Source of the DNA: an uncultured Prevotella sp.
GTDB lineage: Bacteria > Bacteroidota > Bacteroidia > Bacteroidales > Bacteroidaceae
Assembly: GCA_900315525.1 (NCBI GenBank)
Contig: OMZO01000002.1
Location: forward strand, 1-64,000
DNA: 64,000 nucleotides
Direction of reading: 5' to 3'
Shown here: in pieces, positions 26,614 to 35,838 of the stretch
Numbering within the stretch: the first letter of the stretch is position 1
Layout: every line of letters begins with the position of its first letter
Made by a program: the position numbers and the translations under genes
Notes under the pieces: model-generated
Seen by the model: only the letters and a program-made list of their open reading frames with translations
Told to the model about the DNA's origin: nothing
Databases searched by the model: none

Positions 26614-28223
26614 AGTTAGAGTTCTTATCATTTGATTTTGACAAGTTCGCTACCGAGATGCAGAACTTGAAAGACCAGAAAGGTTTCGACTATCTGGTGA
26701 CCATTGTCGGTGAGGACTTTGGTGCAGAAGAAGGCCTTGGCTGTGTCTATATCCTCGAGAATACGAACACCCATGAGCGTTGTTCGGTGAAGATGCTGGC
26801 CAAGAATCAGGTCTGTGGTGACGGGTTGGCCTCTAATGGTACAGGCGAGACCGACGGACAGATGATTCCCTATATCCCCACGGTATCTCATATCTGGCGT
26901 GTGGCAGACCTGCTGGAGCGTGAGGTCTATGACTTCTACGGTATCGTGTTCCTCGGGCATAAGGACATGCGCCGTCTGTTCCTTCGCAGCGATTTCAAGG
27001 GTTATCCCTTCCGCAAGGACTGGAAGTTCGACGACAGCTATACGCTTGAGGACGACGTGGAGCCTGACTATGGTCTGGAGTATTATCTCGACCAGGATGG
27101 TAACCTCCAGTCGAAGCAGAACAAACTCTTCGGTCCCGATGACTATGTGATCAATATCGGTCCTCAGCACCCTGCCACCCACGGTGTGCTCCGTCTGCAG
27201 ACCGTGCTGAATGGCGAGACCGTAAAACGCATCTATCCGCATCTGGGTTATATCCACCGTGCGATTGAGAAGATGTGGGAAGGCATGACCTATCCCCAGA
27301 CACTGGCTCTGACCGATCGTCTGAATTATCTGGGAGCCATGCAGCATCGTCATGCCCTGGTAGGTGTGATTGAGGAAGGTATGGGTGTGGAACTGACCGA
27401 TCGTATCAAGTACATCCGTACGATTATGGATGAGCTTCAGCGTCTTGACTCCCACCTGTTGTTCACCTCTTGTGTGGCTCAGGACCTTGGTGCGCTCACT
27501 GGTATGCTGTATGGTATGCGTGACCGTGAGCATGTGCTGAACTGTATGGAGGAGACCACCGGTGGTCGTCTGATTCAGAACTACTACCGTATCGGAGGTC
27601 TGCAGGATGACATCGATCCGAACTTCGTGAAGAATGTGAAGGATCTGGTGAAGTATCTGCGCCCGACGATTCAGGAATACATGGATGTGTTTGGTGACAA
27701 TGTCATCACCCACAACCGTCTGGAGAACTGTGGTTCGATGAGTCTTGAGGACTGTATCAACTACGCCGTGACCGGTCCTGCCGGACGTGCTTCTGGCTGG
27801 AAGAACGATGTGCGCAAGAACCACCCCTACGACATGTATGACAAGGTGGAGTGGGAGCAGTGCACACTCAACGGCTGTGACTCCATGGACCGTTACCTCG
27901 TTCACATCAATGAGATGTACCAGAGTCTGAACATCATCGAGCAGTTGATAGACAACATCCCCGAGGGTGACTTCTACGTGAAGCAGAAGCCTATCATCAA
28001 GGTACCTGAGGGACAGTGGTACTACTCTGTAGAAGGTGTGGCCGGTGAGTTTGGCGTCTATCTCGACTCTCGTGGCGACAAGAGCCCCTACCGTATGAAG
28101 ATGCGTCCGATGGGCCTCTCGCTGGTAGGTGCTTTCGACCCGATGCTGCGTGGTCAGAAGATTGCCGACCTGATTGCTACTTGTGCCGCTATCGACGTTG
28201 TTATTCCTGACATCGACCGTTAG
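26610..28223 (+). CDS. nuoCD: NADH-quinone oxidoreductase fused subunits C and D
   Basis: 537 residues. NuoC occupies roughly residues 1-175 (LEREVYDFYGIVFLGHKDMR). NuoD fills the rest (NIGPQHPATHGVLRLQTVLN, then YIHRAIEKMWEGMTYPQ). It forms the quinone-binding site together with NuoB, where the PQHPATHG loop carries the quinone-contacting His. The C-D fusion occurs in many bacteria. No frameshift separates the two parts. Confidence 0.97.
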   Translation: MKLEFLSFDFDKFATEMQNLKDQKGFDYLVTIVGEDFGAEEGLGCVYILENTNTHERCSVKMLAKNQVCGDGLASNGTGETDGQMIPYIPTVSHIWRVADLLEREVYDFYGIVFLGHKDMRRLFLRSDFKGYPFRKDWKFDDSYTLEDDVEPDYGLEYYLDQDGNLQSKQNKLFGPDDYVINIGPQHPATHGVLRLQTVLNGETVKRIYPHLGYIHRAIEKMWEGMTYPQTLALTDRLNYLGAMQHRHALVGVIEEGMGVELTDRIKYIRTIMDELQRLDSHLLFTSCVAQDLGALTGMLYGMRDREHVLNCMEETTGGRLIQNYYRIGGLQDDIDPNFVKNVKDLVKYLRPTIQEYMDVFGDNVITHNRLENCGSMSLEDCINYAVTGPAGRASGWKNDVRKNHPYDMYDKVEWEQCTLNGCDSMDRYLVHINEMYQSLNIIEQLIDNIPEGDFYVKQKPIIKVPEGQWYYSVEGVAGEFGVYLDSRGDKSPYRMKMRPMGLSLVGAFDPMLRGQKIADLIATCAAIDVVIPDIDR

Positions 28224-28262
28224 TCGAAAAGTAAAAAGGTAAAAAAGTAAAAAAGTAAAATT
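28224..28262 (+). repeat. A-rich heptad linker before nuoH
   Basis: The whole 39-base nuoCD-nuoH gap is made of GTAAAAA-type heptads, with GTAAAA cores starting at 28231, 28239, 28247 and 28255, and runs straight into the nuoH ATG. It is nearly the same as the nuoK-nuoL linker at 30743-30780. Such A-rich stretches favour translation initiation in Bacteroidota, which hardly use Shine-Dalgarno pairing. Confidence 0.8.
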
Positions 28263-29351
28263 ATGTTCGACTTTTCTATTATAACCCAATGGTTCGACCA
28301 ACTGCTTCGCGTGACGGTAGGATGTCCCGACTGGTTGGCGATATTGATTGAGTGCGTGCTGGTCGGTGCCGCTATCCTGGTGGGATATGCACTGATTGCC
28401 ATCGTACTGATATTCATGGAGCGTAAGGTATGCGCCTATTTCCAGTGCCGCCTAGGCCCGATGCGCGTAGGCTACTGGGGTTTGCTGCAGGTGTTTGCCG
28501 ACGTGCTGAAGATGCTCATCAAGGAGATTTTCTTCGTCGATCGTGCCGACAAGCTGCTTTATGCCGTAGCTCCTCTTTTGGTGATCATCGGTAGCGTGGG
28601 CGCCTTCTCGTTCCTGCCTTGGAACAATGGTGCTACGGTGCTTGACTTCAACGTAGGTGTGTTCCTGCTGACAGCCGTCTCTTCGATTGGCGTGGTAGGT
28701 ATCTTCCTTGCCGGTTGGGGTTCTAACAATAAGTATTCTGTTGTATCGGCTATGCGTGGTGCGGTGCAGATGATCTCGTATGAGATGTCACTCTGTCTCT
28801 GCCTGATTGCTGCCGTCATCCTGACTGGTACGATGCAGATGTCGGGTATTGTCGAGGCACAGACTGGTCCTTTCAAATGGCTCATCTGTCAGGGACACAT
28901 CCCTGCACTGATTGCCTTCTTTGTGTTCCTCATCGCTGGTAATGCCGAGGCTAACCGTGGCCCGTTTGACATGGCAGAGGCCGAGAGTGAGTTGACGGCT
29001 GGACACCACACTGAGTATTCCGGTATGGGCTTCGGCTTCTTCTACCTCGCAGAGTTCCTTAACCTGTTTATCATCGCCGGTATTGCCGCTACGGTGTTCC
29101 TCGGTGGATGGGCTCCCCTGAACATTGGTATCGATGCCTTTGATGCGGTGATGAACTACATTCCCGGTATTGTCTGGTTCATGGGTAAGGCCTTTGCTCT
29201 GGTATGGATTCTGATGTGGATCAAGTGGACATTCCCCCGTCTGCGTATCGACCAGATCCTGAAGCTGGAGTGGAAGTATCTGATGCCGCTGGCACTGCTC
29301 AACCTCGTGATTATGACTGTTGTAGTGGCCCTCGGCCTATATATTAAATAA
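28263..29351 (+). CDS. nuoH: NADH-quinone oxidoreductase subunit H
   Basis: 362 residues and about eight membrane helices. The conserved cytoplasmic loop reads FMERKVCAYFQCRLGPMRVG, followed later by AEANRGPFDMAEAESELTAG with the acidic residues that lead protons from the quinone cavity. NuoH joins the hydrophilic arm to the proton-pumping arm. Preceded by the A-rich heptad linker. Confidence 0.97.
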   Translation: MFDFSIITQWFDQLLRVTVGCPDWLAILIECVLVGAAILVGYALIAIVLIFMERKVCAYFQCRLGPMRVGYWGLLQVFADVLKMLIKEIFFVDRADKLLYAVAPLLVIIGSVGAFSFLPWNNGATVLDFNVGVFLLTAVSSIGVVGIFLAGWGSNNKYSVVSAMRGAVQMISYEMSLCLCLIAAVILTGTMQMSGIVEAQTGPFKWLICQGHIPALIAFFVFLIAGNAEANRGPFDMAEAESELTAGHHTEYSGMGFGFFYLAEFLNLFIIAGIAATVFLGGWAPLNIGIDAFDAVMNYIPGIVWFMGKAFALVWILMWIKWTFPRLRIDQILKLEWKYLMPLALLNLVIMTVVVALGLYIK

Positions 29352-29360
29352 GGTATAGCA

Positions 29361-29906
29361 ATGGAAGATAACAAAACATATTTCGGAGAAATCGGGCACG
29401 GTCTGAAGACGTTGGCCGTTGGTATGAAGACCACCTGGAAGGAATACTTCAAGGACTTCTTCACCAACAAGTCGACAGAGCAGTATCCCGAGAACCGCAA
29501 GACCACACTCCATGTGGCAAAGCGTCACCGTGGGCGTCTGACCTTCAAGCGCAACGAGGATGGCAGCTACAAGTGTACGGCCTGCACATTGTGTGAGAAA
29601 GCCTGTCCGAACGGAACCATCAAGATCACCAGTCATATGGAAGAGGATCCTGAGACAGGCAAGAAAAAGAAGGTGCTCGACGACTATCAGTACGACCTTG
29701 GCGACTGCATGTTCTGCCAGCTCTGTACGAACGCCTGCAACTTCGATGCAATAGAGTTTACAAATGATTTCGAGAACGCTGTGTTCGACCGCAATCGTCT
29801 GGTGCTTCATCTCAATGAGGAAGTGTATCAAGGAGGTTCCTTACCCAACCTGATTGACGGTGGCGCTCCGTTCACAGTCGGTAAGTTTAACACCAAAACG
29901 AAGTAA
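29361..29906 (+). CDS. nuoI: NADH-quinone oxidoreductase subunit I
   Basis: 181 residues with two 4Fe-4S ferredoxin motifs: CTACTLCEKACPNG and CMFCQLCTNACNFD. The second lacks the usual Pro after the last Cys but keeps all four Cys. They carry electrons to the N2 cluster of NuoB. In complexes without NuoEFG, this subunit is the natural docking point for ferredoxin or another donor. Nine bases after nuoH. Confidence 0.96.
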   Translation: MEDNKTYFGEIGHGLKTLAVGMKTTWKEYFKDFFTNKSTEQYPENRKTTLHVAKRHRGRLTFKRNEDGSYKCTACTLCEKACPNGTIKITSHMEEDPETGKKKKVLDDYQYDLGDCMFCQLCTNACNFDAIEFTNDFENAVFDRNRLVLHLNEEVYQGGSLPNLIDGGAPFTVGKFNTKTK

Positions 29907-29911
29907 CGACT

Positions 29912-30430
29912 ATGGCAAATATGGTTATGTTTTGCATTCTCGCTGTTGTCATACTCGGTTCTGCCGTGTTGTGTGTGACGACGAAGCGAATCATGCGAGC
30001 CGCAACATTCCTGTTGTTCGTGCTCTTTGGCGTAGCAGGTCTCTATTTCCTGCTCGACTATACATTCCTTGGCGCAGCCCAGATCTCAGTCTATGCCGGT
30101 GGTGTGACGATGCTTTATGTATTCGCCATCCAACTGGTTGGCAAGCGCTCTCTTCAGGGGCTCGTAGAGCATGTGAAGGGCAGTCGTGTGATCTATGGCG
30201 CTTTCCTGTCGCTGGTAGGTCTGGCTACGGTCTGCTTAGTGCTGCTCAAGAATCAGTTTATGTATGCTGCCTGTCAGGTGGCCGACGTGGAGGTACCGAT
30301 GAGTCAGATCGGTCATGCTCTCCTCGGTGCTGACAAGTACCAGTATGTGCTCCCCTTTGAGTTCATCTCGGTATTCCTGCTGGCATGTATTATCGGTGGT
30401 CTGGCAATTGCAAGAAAGGAGGAGAAGTAA
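29912..30430 (+). CDS. nuoJ: NADH-quinone oxidoreductase subunit J
   Basis: 172 residues, five membrane helices. The typical segment FLLDYTFLGAAQISVYAGGV is followed by TMLYVFAIQLVG (pi-bulge helix region). Membrane-arm subunit next to NuoK and NuoA. Five bases after nuoI and three bases before nuoK. Confidence 0.95.
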   Translation: MANMVMFCILAVVILGSAVLCVTTKRIMRAATFLLFVLFGVAGLYFLLDYTFLGAAQISVYAGGVTMLYVFAIQLVGKRSLQGLVEHVKGSRVIYGAFLSLVGLATVCLVLLKNQFMYAACQVADVEVPMSQIGHALLGADKYQYVLPFEFISVFLLACIIGGLAIARKEEK

Positions 30431-30433
30431 GTT

Positions 30434-30742
30434 ATGGTACCAGTACAATTCTATTTCGTGCTCAGTGCACTTCTGTTCTTCATCGGCGTCTATGGATTCA
30501 TCTCACGCCGTAACCTGATTGCGATGCTGATCTCTGTGGAGCTTATCCTCAACGCTGTTGAGATTAACTTCGCCGCCTTCAATCGTCTGCTGTTCCCCGG
30601 TCAGCTGGAGGGTTTCTTCATGTCACTCTTCGGTATCGGTGTCGCAGCTGCTGAGACGGCTGTTGCCATTGCGATTATCATCAACGTGTATCGTAACTTC
30701 AACAGCGATAATGTTGACAGTATTCAGAATATGAAACGATAG
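30434..30742 (+). CDS. nuoK: NADH-quinone oxidoreductase subunit K
   Basis: 102 residues, three helices. The conserved membrane Glu lie in AMLISVELILNAVEINFAAF (two Glu, as in E. coli NuoK Glu36 and Glu72 contexts) and in GVAAAETAVAIAI. Forms part of a proton channel. Followed by the second A-rich linker. Confidence 0.96.
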   Translation: MVPVQFYFVLSALLFFIGVYGFISRRNLIAMLISVELILNAVEINFAAFNRLLFPGQLEGFFMSLFGIGVAAAETAVAIAIIINVYRNFNSDNVDSIQNMKR

Positions 30743-30780
30743 TCAAAGGTAAAAAGGTAAAAAAGTAAAAAGGTAAAATT
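30743..30780 (+). repeat. A-rich heptad linker before nuoL
   Basis: The 38-base gap between nuoK and nuoL repeats GTAAAA-type units and ends GGTAAAATT just before the ATG. It closely matches the nuoCD-nuoH linker at 28224-28262, including the TAGTC context that holds the upstream stop codon. Confidence 0.8.
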
Positions 30781-32772
30781 ATGTATAGTTACACGATATT
30801 TATCATGCTTCTGCCGCTGCTGTCGTTCCTCATTCTCGGACTGGCTGGCATGAAGATGCAGCATAAGGTTGCCGGACTTATCGGTACCTGTTCGCTCGGA
30901 CTCGTTACAATCCTGTCGTATATGACGGCATTCCAGTACTTCGGTGCTGATCGCGTCAACGGCATCTATCAGACGATTGTTCCGTACAATTTCACGTGGT
31001 TGCCCCTCGGCAATCTGCATTTCGACCTCGGTATATTGTTGGATCCGATCAGTGTGATGATGCTGATTGTGATATCCACCGTATCCCTGATGGTTCATAT
31101 CTACTCTTTCGGCTATATGCATGGTGAGAAAGGTTTTCAGCGTTACTACGCTTTCCTGAGCCTCTTCACGATGTCGATGCTGGGACTGGTGCTTGCTACG
31201 AATATCTTCCAGATGTATATGTTCTGGGAACTCGTGGGTGTCAGCTCTTATCTGCTCATCGGTTTCTACTATCCGTTGAAGCCTGCCATCGCTGCCTCTA
31301 AGAAAGCCTTCATCGTGACCCGTTTTGCTGATATGTTCTTCCTGATTGGTATCCTGATGTTCGGTTTCTTCACGGAGAGCTTTAGCTTTAACTTCGCCGG
31401 TCACGGATCAAACATCGTGATGGGTGAGGGTACTACACCTTTCATCCTCGGTGATTTCAGTCGGGCTGTTGCCGCTGGAGGCTTCATTATTCCTACGGCT
31501 TTGGTGCTGATGTTTATCGGTGGTGCCGGTAAGTCAGCCATGTTCCCGTTGCATATCTGGTTGCCCGATGCTATGGAAGGTCCAACCCCTGTATCTGCGC
31601 TCATCCATGCTGCTACGATGGTGGTAGCTGGTGTGTTCCAGATCGCCCGTATGTTCCCGTTGTGGATTGCCTTTGCGCCCCACTCACTGAGCATTGTGGT
31701 CTGGGTGGGTGTGTTCACCGCTTTCTATGCTGCCGCTGTGGCTTGTGCCCAGAGTGATATCAAGCGTGTGCTTGCTTTCTCAACCATCTCTCAGATTGCC
31801 TTCATGATGGTAGCTCTCGGTGTATCGCTGCCAGGTCATGAGATGTTGCTTGACGATCATACACAGTTAGGTTATATGGCCGGTATGTTCCATCTCTTCA
31901 CCCACGCCATGTTCAAGGCTTGTCTGTTCCTGGGTGCCGGTTGTATCATCCACGCCGTTCACTCCAATGAGATGGCTCTGATGGGTGGTCTCCGCAAGTA
32001 TATGCCGGTTACACATATCACCTTCCTGATCAGCTGTCTGGCTATTGCTGGTATTCCGTTCTTCTCAGGTTTCAGTTCTAAGGATGAGATTATCACGGCT
32101 TGCTTTGCCTATAGTCCGGTAGTAGGTTGGATCATGACAGGTATTGCTGCGATGACGGCCTTCTATATGTTCCGTCTGTACTACGGTATCTTCTGGGGTA
32201 CGGAGAATGTGGAGGCCCATACGCATCATACTCCCCATGAGGCACCTTCCTCGATGACGATCCCCCTGATTGTGCTCTGCTTGATTACTGTCGGTGTGGG
32301 TGTCTATACTACCCTTGGTGGTTTCCTCGGATGGGAAGGTTCTTTCGGTAGCTTTGTGTCTGCCAGCGGTAAGGACTACACCATCCATTTCGATACGCAG
32401 ATTGCCGCCACCTCTACGATTATTGCCATCCTGAGCATCTGTCTTGCCACTTACATCTATAAGGGTGAGAGTCAGCCTATCGCCGATCGTCTGTACAAGA
32501 CCTTCCCGAAGTTGCATCGTGCCGCTTACAAGCGTTTCTATCAGGACGAGATCTGGCAGTTTGTTACCCATAGAATTATCTTTGCACTTGTTTCCACACC
32601 TATCGCCTGGTTCGACCGTCATGTCGTTGATGGTACGTTCAACTTCCTGGCTTGGGGTGCCAATGAGGCAGGTGAGTCGATTCGTCCTTGGCAGAGTGGC
32701 GATGTGCGTCAGTATGCCGTCTGGTTCCTGACAGGTACGGTAGCATTAACATTAATCCTTTTATGCATCTAA
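30781..32772 (+). CDS. nuoL: NADH-quinone oxidoreductase subunit L
   Basis: 663 residues, Mrp-antiporter-like proton-pumping subunit. Recognisable blocks are MFWELVGVSSYLLIGFYY, WLPDAMEGPTPVSALIHAAT and LFTHAMFKACLFLGAG. A C-terminal part of about 150 residues (long lateral helix and last helix) is present. Length is normal for the family. Confidence 0.97.
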   Translation: MYSYTIFIMLLPLLSFLILGLAGMKMQHKVAGLIGTCSLGLVTILSYMTAFQYFGADRVNGIYQTIVPYNFTWLPLGNLHFDLGILLDPISVMMLIVISTVSLMVHIYSFGYMHGEKGFQRYYAFLSLFTMSMLGLVLATNIFQMYMFWELVGVSSYLLIGFYYPLKPAIAASKKAFIVTRFADMFFLIGILMFGFFTESFSFNFAGHGSNIVMGEGTTPFILGDFSRAVAAGGFIIPTALVLMFIGGAGKSAMFPLHIWLPDAMEGPTPVSALIHAATMVVAGVFQIARMFPLWIAFAPHSLSIVVWVGVFTAFYAAAVACAQSDIKRVLAFSTISQIAFMMVALGVSLPGHEMLLDDHTQLGYMAGMFHLFTHAMFKACLFLGAGCIIHAVHSNEMALMGGLRKYMPVTHITFLISCLAIAGIPFFSGFSSKDEIITACFAYSPVVGWIMTGIAAMTAFYMFRLYYGIFWGTENVEAHTHHTPHEAPSSMTIPLIVLCLITVGVGVYTTLGGFLGWEGSFGSFVSASGKDYTIHFDTQIAATSTIIAILSICLATYIYKGESQPIADRLYKTFPKLHRAAYKRFYQDEIWQFVTHRIIFALVSTPIAWFDRHVVDGTFNFLAWGANEAGESIRPWQSGDVRQYAVWFLTGTVALTLILLCI

Positions 32773-32776
32773 AGAT

Positions 32777-34297
32777 ATGAGTATATTAAGTCTATTCGTA
32801 GTAATCCCCGCTCTGATGCTGCTTTGCCTCTGGTTGGCCAAGTCGCTCAATCAGGTGCGTGGTGTGATGGTGACAGGTGCCTCTTGCCTGCTTGCCCTCT
32901 CGGTTTGGCTGACGATCTACTTCCTGCAGCAGCGAGCTGCCGGTAATACGGCAGAGATGTTGCTTACCTATAGCACGCCTTGGTTCAAGCCGCTGAACAT
33001 CGCCTATTCGGTTGGTGTCGATGGTATTTCCGTCGTGATGCTGCTCCTGTCGAGTATCATCGTATTCACGGGAACCTTCGCCTCTTGGCAGTTGAAGCCC
33101 CTCACCAAGGAGTATTTCCTTTGGTTCACGCTGTTGAGCACCGGTGTCTATGGCTTCTTCATCTCAACAGACCTCTTCACGATGTTTATGTTCTACGAGG
33201 TGGCCCTGATTCCGATGTATCTGTTGATTGGTGTTTGGGGTAGTGGTCACAAGGAGTACTCAGCCATGAAGCTTACCCTGATGCTGATGGGAGGATCTGC
33301 CCTGCTGATTCTCGGTTTGCTGGGTATCTACTTCTTCAACGGACAGTATAGTGGCAACTACACGTTCGAGTTGACCACGATTGCTGCAGCTCACGCTATT
33401 CCAGGCTGGATCCAGAACATCTTCTTCCCGTTCATCTTCATCGGATTCGGTGTGCTTGGTGCTCTGTTCCCCTTCCACACATGGTCTCCCGACGGTCATG
33501 CCTCTGCGCCTACCGCCGTGTCGATGCTCCATGCAGGTGTGCTGATGAAGTTGGGAGGTTACGGCTGTTTCCGTGTAGCGATGTATCTGTTGCCTGATGC
33601 TGCTCAGGATCTCTCTTGGATCTTCCTCATCCTCACCACTATTTCTGTGGTCTATGGTGCGCTGAGTGCTTGTGTGCAGACCGACCTGAAGTATATCAAC
33701 GCTTACTCTTCAGTGTCTCACTGCGGTCTGGTGCTCTTTGCTCTGCTGATGATGAGTCAGACAGCTGTTACAGGTGCTATCCTGCAGATGTTGTCTCACG
33801 GTCTGATGACGGCCCTCTTCTTTGCCTTGATTGGTATGATCTACGGACGTACCCACACCCGTGATATCCGCGAGTTGGCAGGTCTGATGAAGATTATGCC
33901 TTTCCTCGCAGTCGGTTATGTGATTGCCGGTCTCGCCAACCTCGGTCTGCCAGGCTTCTCAGGTTTTATTGCTGAGATGACCATCTTCGTGGGCTCCTTT
34001 GGTGCTAAGCCCATGATTGGTGATCCCAATGATTCATTCCGTATGGTGGCTACCATCATCGCTTGTATGTCAATCGTCGTAACGGCAGTTTACATCCTGC
34101 GTGTGGTTGGTAAGATTCTTTATGGCGAGGTGGAGAACAAGCACTATCTTGAATTGACTGATGCTACTTGGGATGAGCGCGTCGCAGTAATCTGTCTGAT
34201 TTTCTGTGTGGCTGGTCTGGGTTGTGCACCTTTCGTGTTCAGCGATATGATTTCACCTGCCGCAGGTACGATCTTACAGTCTATTGGTGTCATGTAA
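32777..34297 (+). CDS. nuoM: NADH-quinone oxidoreductase subunit M
   Basis: 506 residues, antiporter-like pumping subunit. Blocks: MFMFYEVALIPMYLLIGVWG (key Glu), FPFHTWSPDGHASAPTAVSM, and LKYINAYSSVSHCGLVLFAL. Starts four bases after nuoL. Confidence 0.97.
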   Translation: MSILSLFVVIPALMLLCLWLAKSLNQVRGVMVTGASCLLALSVWLTIYFLQQRAAGNTAEMLLTYSTPWFKPLNIAYSVGVDGISVVMLLLSSIIVFTGTFASWQLKPLTKEYFLWFTLLSTGVYGFFISTDLFTMFMFYEVALIPMYLLIGVWGSGHKEYSAMKLTLMLMGGSALLILGLLGIYFFNGQYSGNYTFELTTIAAAHAIPGWIQNIFFPFIFIGFGVLGALFPFHTWSPDGHASAPTAVSMLHAGVLMKLGGYGCFRVAMYLLPDAAQDLSWIFLILTTISVVYGALSACVQTDLKYINAYSSVSHCGLVLFALLMMSQTAVTGAILQMLSHGLMTALFFALIGMIYGRTHTRDIRELAGLMKIMPFLAVGYVIAGLANLGLPGFSGFIAEMTIFVGSFGAKPMIGDPNDSFRMVATIIACMSIVVTAVYILRVVGKILYGEVENKHYLELTDATWDERVAVICLIFCVAGLGCAPFVFSDMISPAAGTILQSIGVM

Positions 34298-34316
34298 AGA
34301 AAGGAGGGAATAAGAT

Positions 34317-35765
34317 ATGAATTACGGACAATTTCTATATATGTTTCCAGAGTGTGCTCTGGTAGTGGCATTGATCATTGTATTTGCGTTCGATTTTGCG
34401 ATGTCAAAGAGCGGCGAGTTGCGTGGCGAGAAGCCTAATACGGCGCTGGGTCGTCTCACATGGTTCATGCTGATGTCTGTTGGCTTCGCCATTTCCAGTG
34501 TGATGCGACAGGAAGATACGATTACTGCCTTTGGTGGTATGTACGTAGCAACTCAGGCTGTGAACGTGATGAAGATGATTCTCACCTTTGGTACGTTCAT
34601 CGTAGTGATGATGGCCGATTCGTGGGTAGCGACTCGTCAGCGCATCGCCGGTGAGTTCTATATGCTCATCCTGAGCACCCTGTTAGGTATGTTTGTGATG
34701 ATGTCATCAGGCAACTTCCTGCTGTTCTTTCTCGGTCTTGAGATGGCCAGTGTGCCTATGGCATGTATGGTCGCCTTTGATAAATGGAAGCAGAAATCAG
34801 CAGAAGGTGCAGCCAAGTATATCCTGACGGCTACCTTCTCCAGCGGCGTGATGCTCTATGGTATCTCGTTCATCTATGCTGCTGCAGGTACCCTCTATTT
34901 CGACGACGTGGCAGCCACGATTACGGCTTCTCCGCTCGCTATTATGGGGTTGGTGTTCTTCTTCAGCGGTCTGGGCTTTAAGATATCTCTCGTGCCCTTC
35001 CACTTCTGGACAGCTGACACCTACGAGGGCGCACCTACACCTGTCACAGGTTATCTGAGTGTCATCTCAAAAGGTGCTGCTGCACTGACGCTGTGCATCA
35101 TCCTGATGAAGGTGTTCCAGCCGTTGGTTTACTACTGGGAGTATCTGCTCTATATCGTTATCGTGCTGTCAATCACTGTAGCCAATCTCTTTGCCATTCG
35201 TCAGAGTGAGCTCAAGCGCTTCATGGCCTTCAGCTCCATCTCTCAGGCAGGTTATATTATGTTGGCTGTGGTGGGCAACTCTCAGATGGGTGTAGCTGCG
35301 CTGACTTACTATGTGCTGGTGTATGTTGCGGCTAACATGGCAGTCTTCACTGTCATCAATGTTGTGGAGCGTCAAAGTGGCCGTACTGACATGGCAGCCT
35401 ACAATGGCTTCTATCAGACCAATCCGAAGCTGTCGTTCCTGATGACACTTGCCTTGTTCTCACTGGCAGGTATCCCACCGTTTGCTGGTATGTTCTCGAA
35501 GTTCTTCGTGTTCATGGCAGCTGCTGAGCAGGGAAGTGCGGCTGCCTATTTCGTGGTGTTCATTGCATTAGTCAACACCGTGGTGTCACTTTACTACTAT
35601 CTGTTGATTGTGAAAGCCATGTACATCACGAAGACCGACAGTCCGATGTCAACCTTCAAGAGCGATGAATGTACAAAGATTGCACTTGGTATCTGCACTG
35701 CAGGCGTAGCCCTGTTTGGTGTCTGCTCATGTATCTATGAGTGGATTGCGGCAGCAGGTCTGTAA
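34317..35765 (+). CDS. nuoN: NADH-quinone oxidoreductase subunit N
   Basis: 482 residues, third antiporter-like subunit. It shows FLGLEMASVPMACMVAFDKW, LVPFHFWTADTYEGAPTPVT and ELKRFMAFSSISQAGYIMLA. Last gene of the operon; the 12-bp-stem terminator follows 19 bases later. Genes for NuoE, F and G are absent from the locus. Confidence 0.97.
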   Translation: MNYGQFLYMFPECALVVALIIVFAFDFAMSKSGELRGEKPNTALGRLTWFMLMSVGFAISSVMRQEDTITAFGGMYVATQAVNVMKMILTFGTFIVVMMADSWVATRQRIAGEFYMLILSTLLGMFVMMSSGNFLLFFLGLEMASVPMACMVAFDKWKQKSAEGAAKYILTATFSSGVMLYGISFIYAAAGTLYFDDVAATITASPLAIMGLVFFFSGLGFKISLVPFHFWTADTYEGAPTPVTGYLSVISKGAAALTLCIILMKVFQPLVYYWEYLLYIVIVLSITVANLFAIRQSELKRFMAFSSISQAGYIMLAVVGNSQMGVAALTYYVLVYVAANMAVFTVINVVERQSGRTDMAAYNGFYQTNPKLSFLMTLALFSLAGIPPFAGMFSKFFVFMAAAEQGSAAAYFVVFIALVNTVVSLYYYLLIVKAMYITKTDSPMSTFKSDECTKIALGICTAGVALFGVCSCIYEWIAAAGL

Positions 35766-35784
35766 TAACGGGTACTTAATAAGA

Positions 35785-35822
35785 AATAAGTGGCACTTAT
35801 CAATCAATAGGTGCCACTTATT
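35785..35822. terminator. Bidirectional terminator between nuoN and uvrA
   Basis: Stem AATAAGTGGCAC (35785-35796) and GTGCCACTTATT (35811-35822): 12 perfect base pairs with a 14-base loop, placed exactly between two convergent genes. T-rich sequence follows on the plus strand, and the stem ends are A/T, so it can serve both transcripts. Confidence 0.8.
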
Positions 35823-35838
35823 ATTTGCTAGAAGGCTC

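Noticed and set aside
26628..28301. Open frame of 557 codons on the minus strand across nuoCD
   Set aside because: It is the shadow of nuoCD, whose protein is clearly real. The antisense translation is rich in His, Thr and Leu without any domain and covers the nuoB overlap and a repeat linker.
28224..30780. Heptad linkers as a CRISPR or as a recombination array
   Set aside because: There are no spacers; the units are low-complexity A-rich DNA placed directly before start codons.
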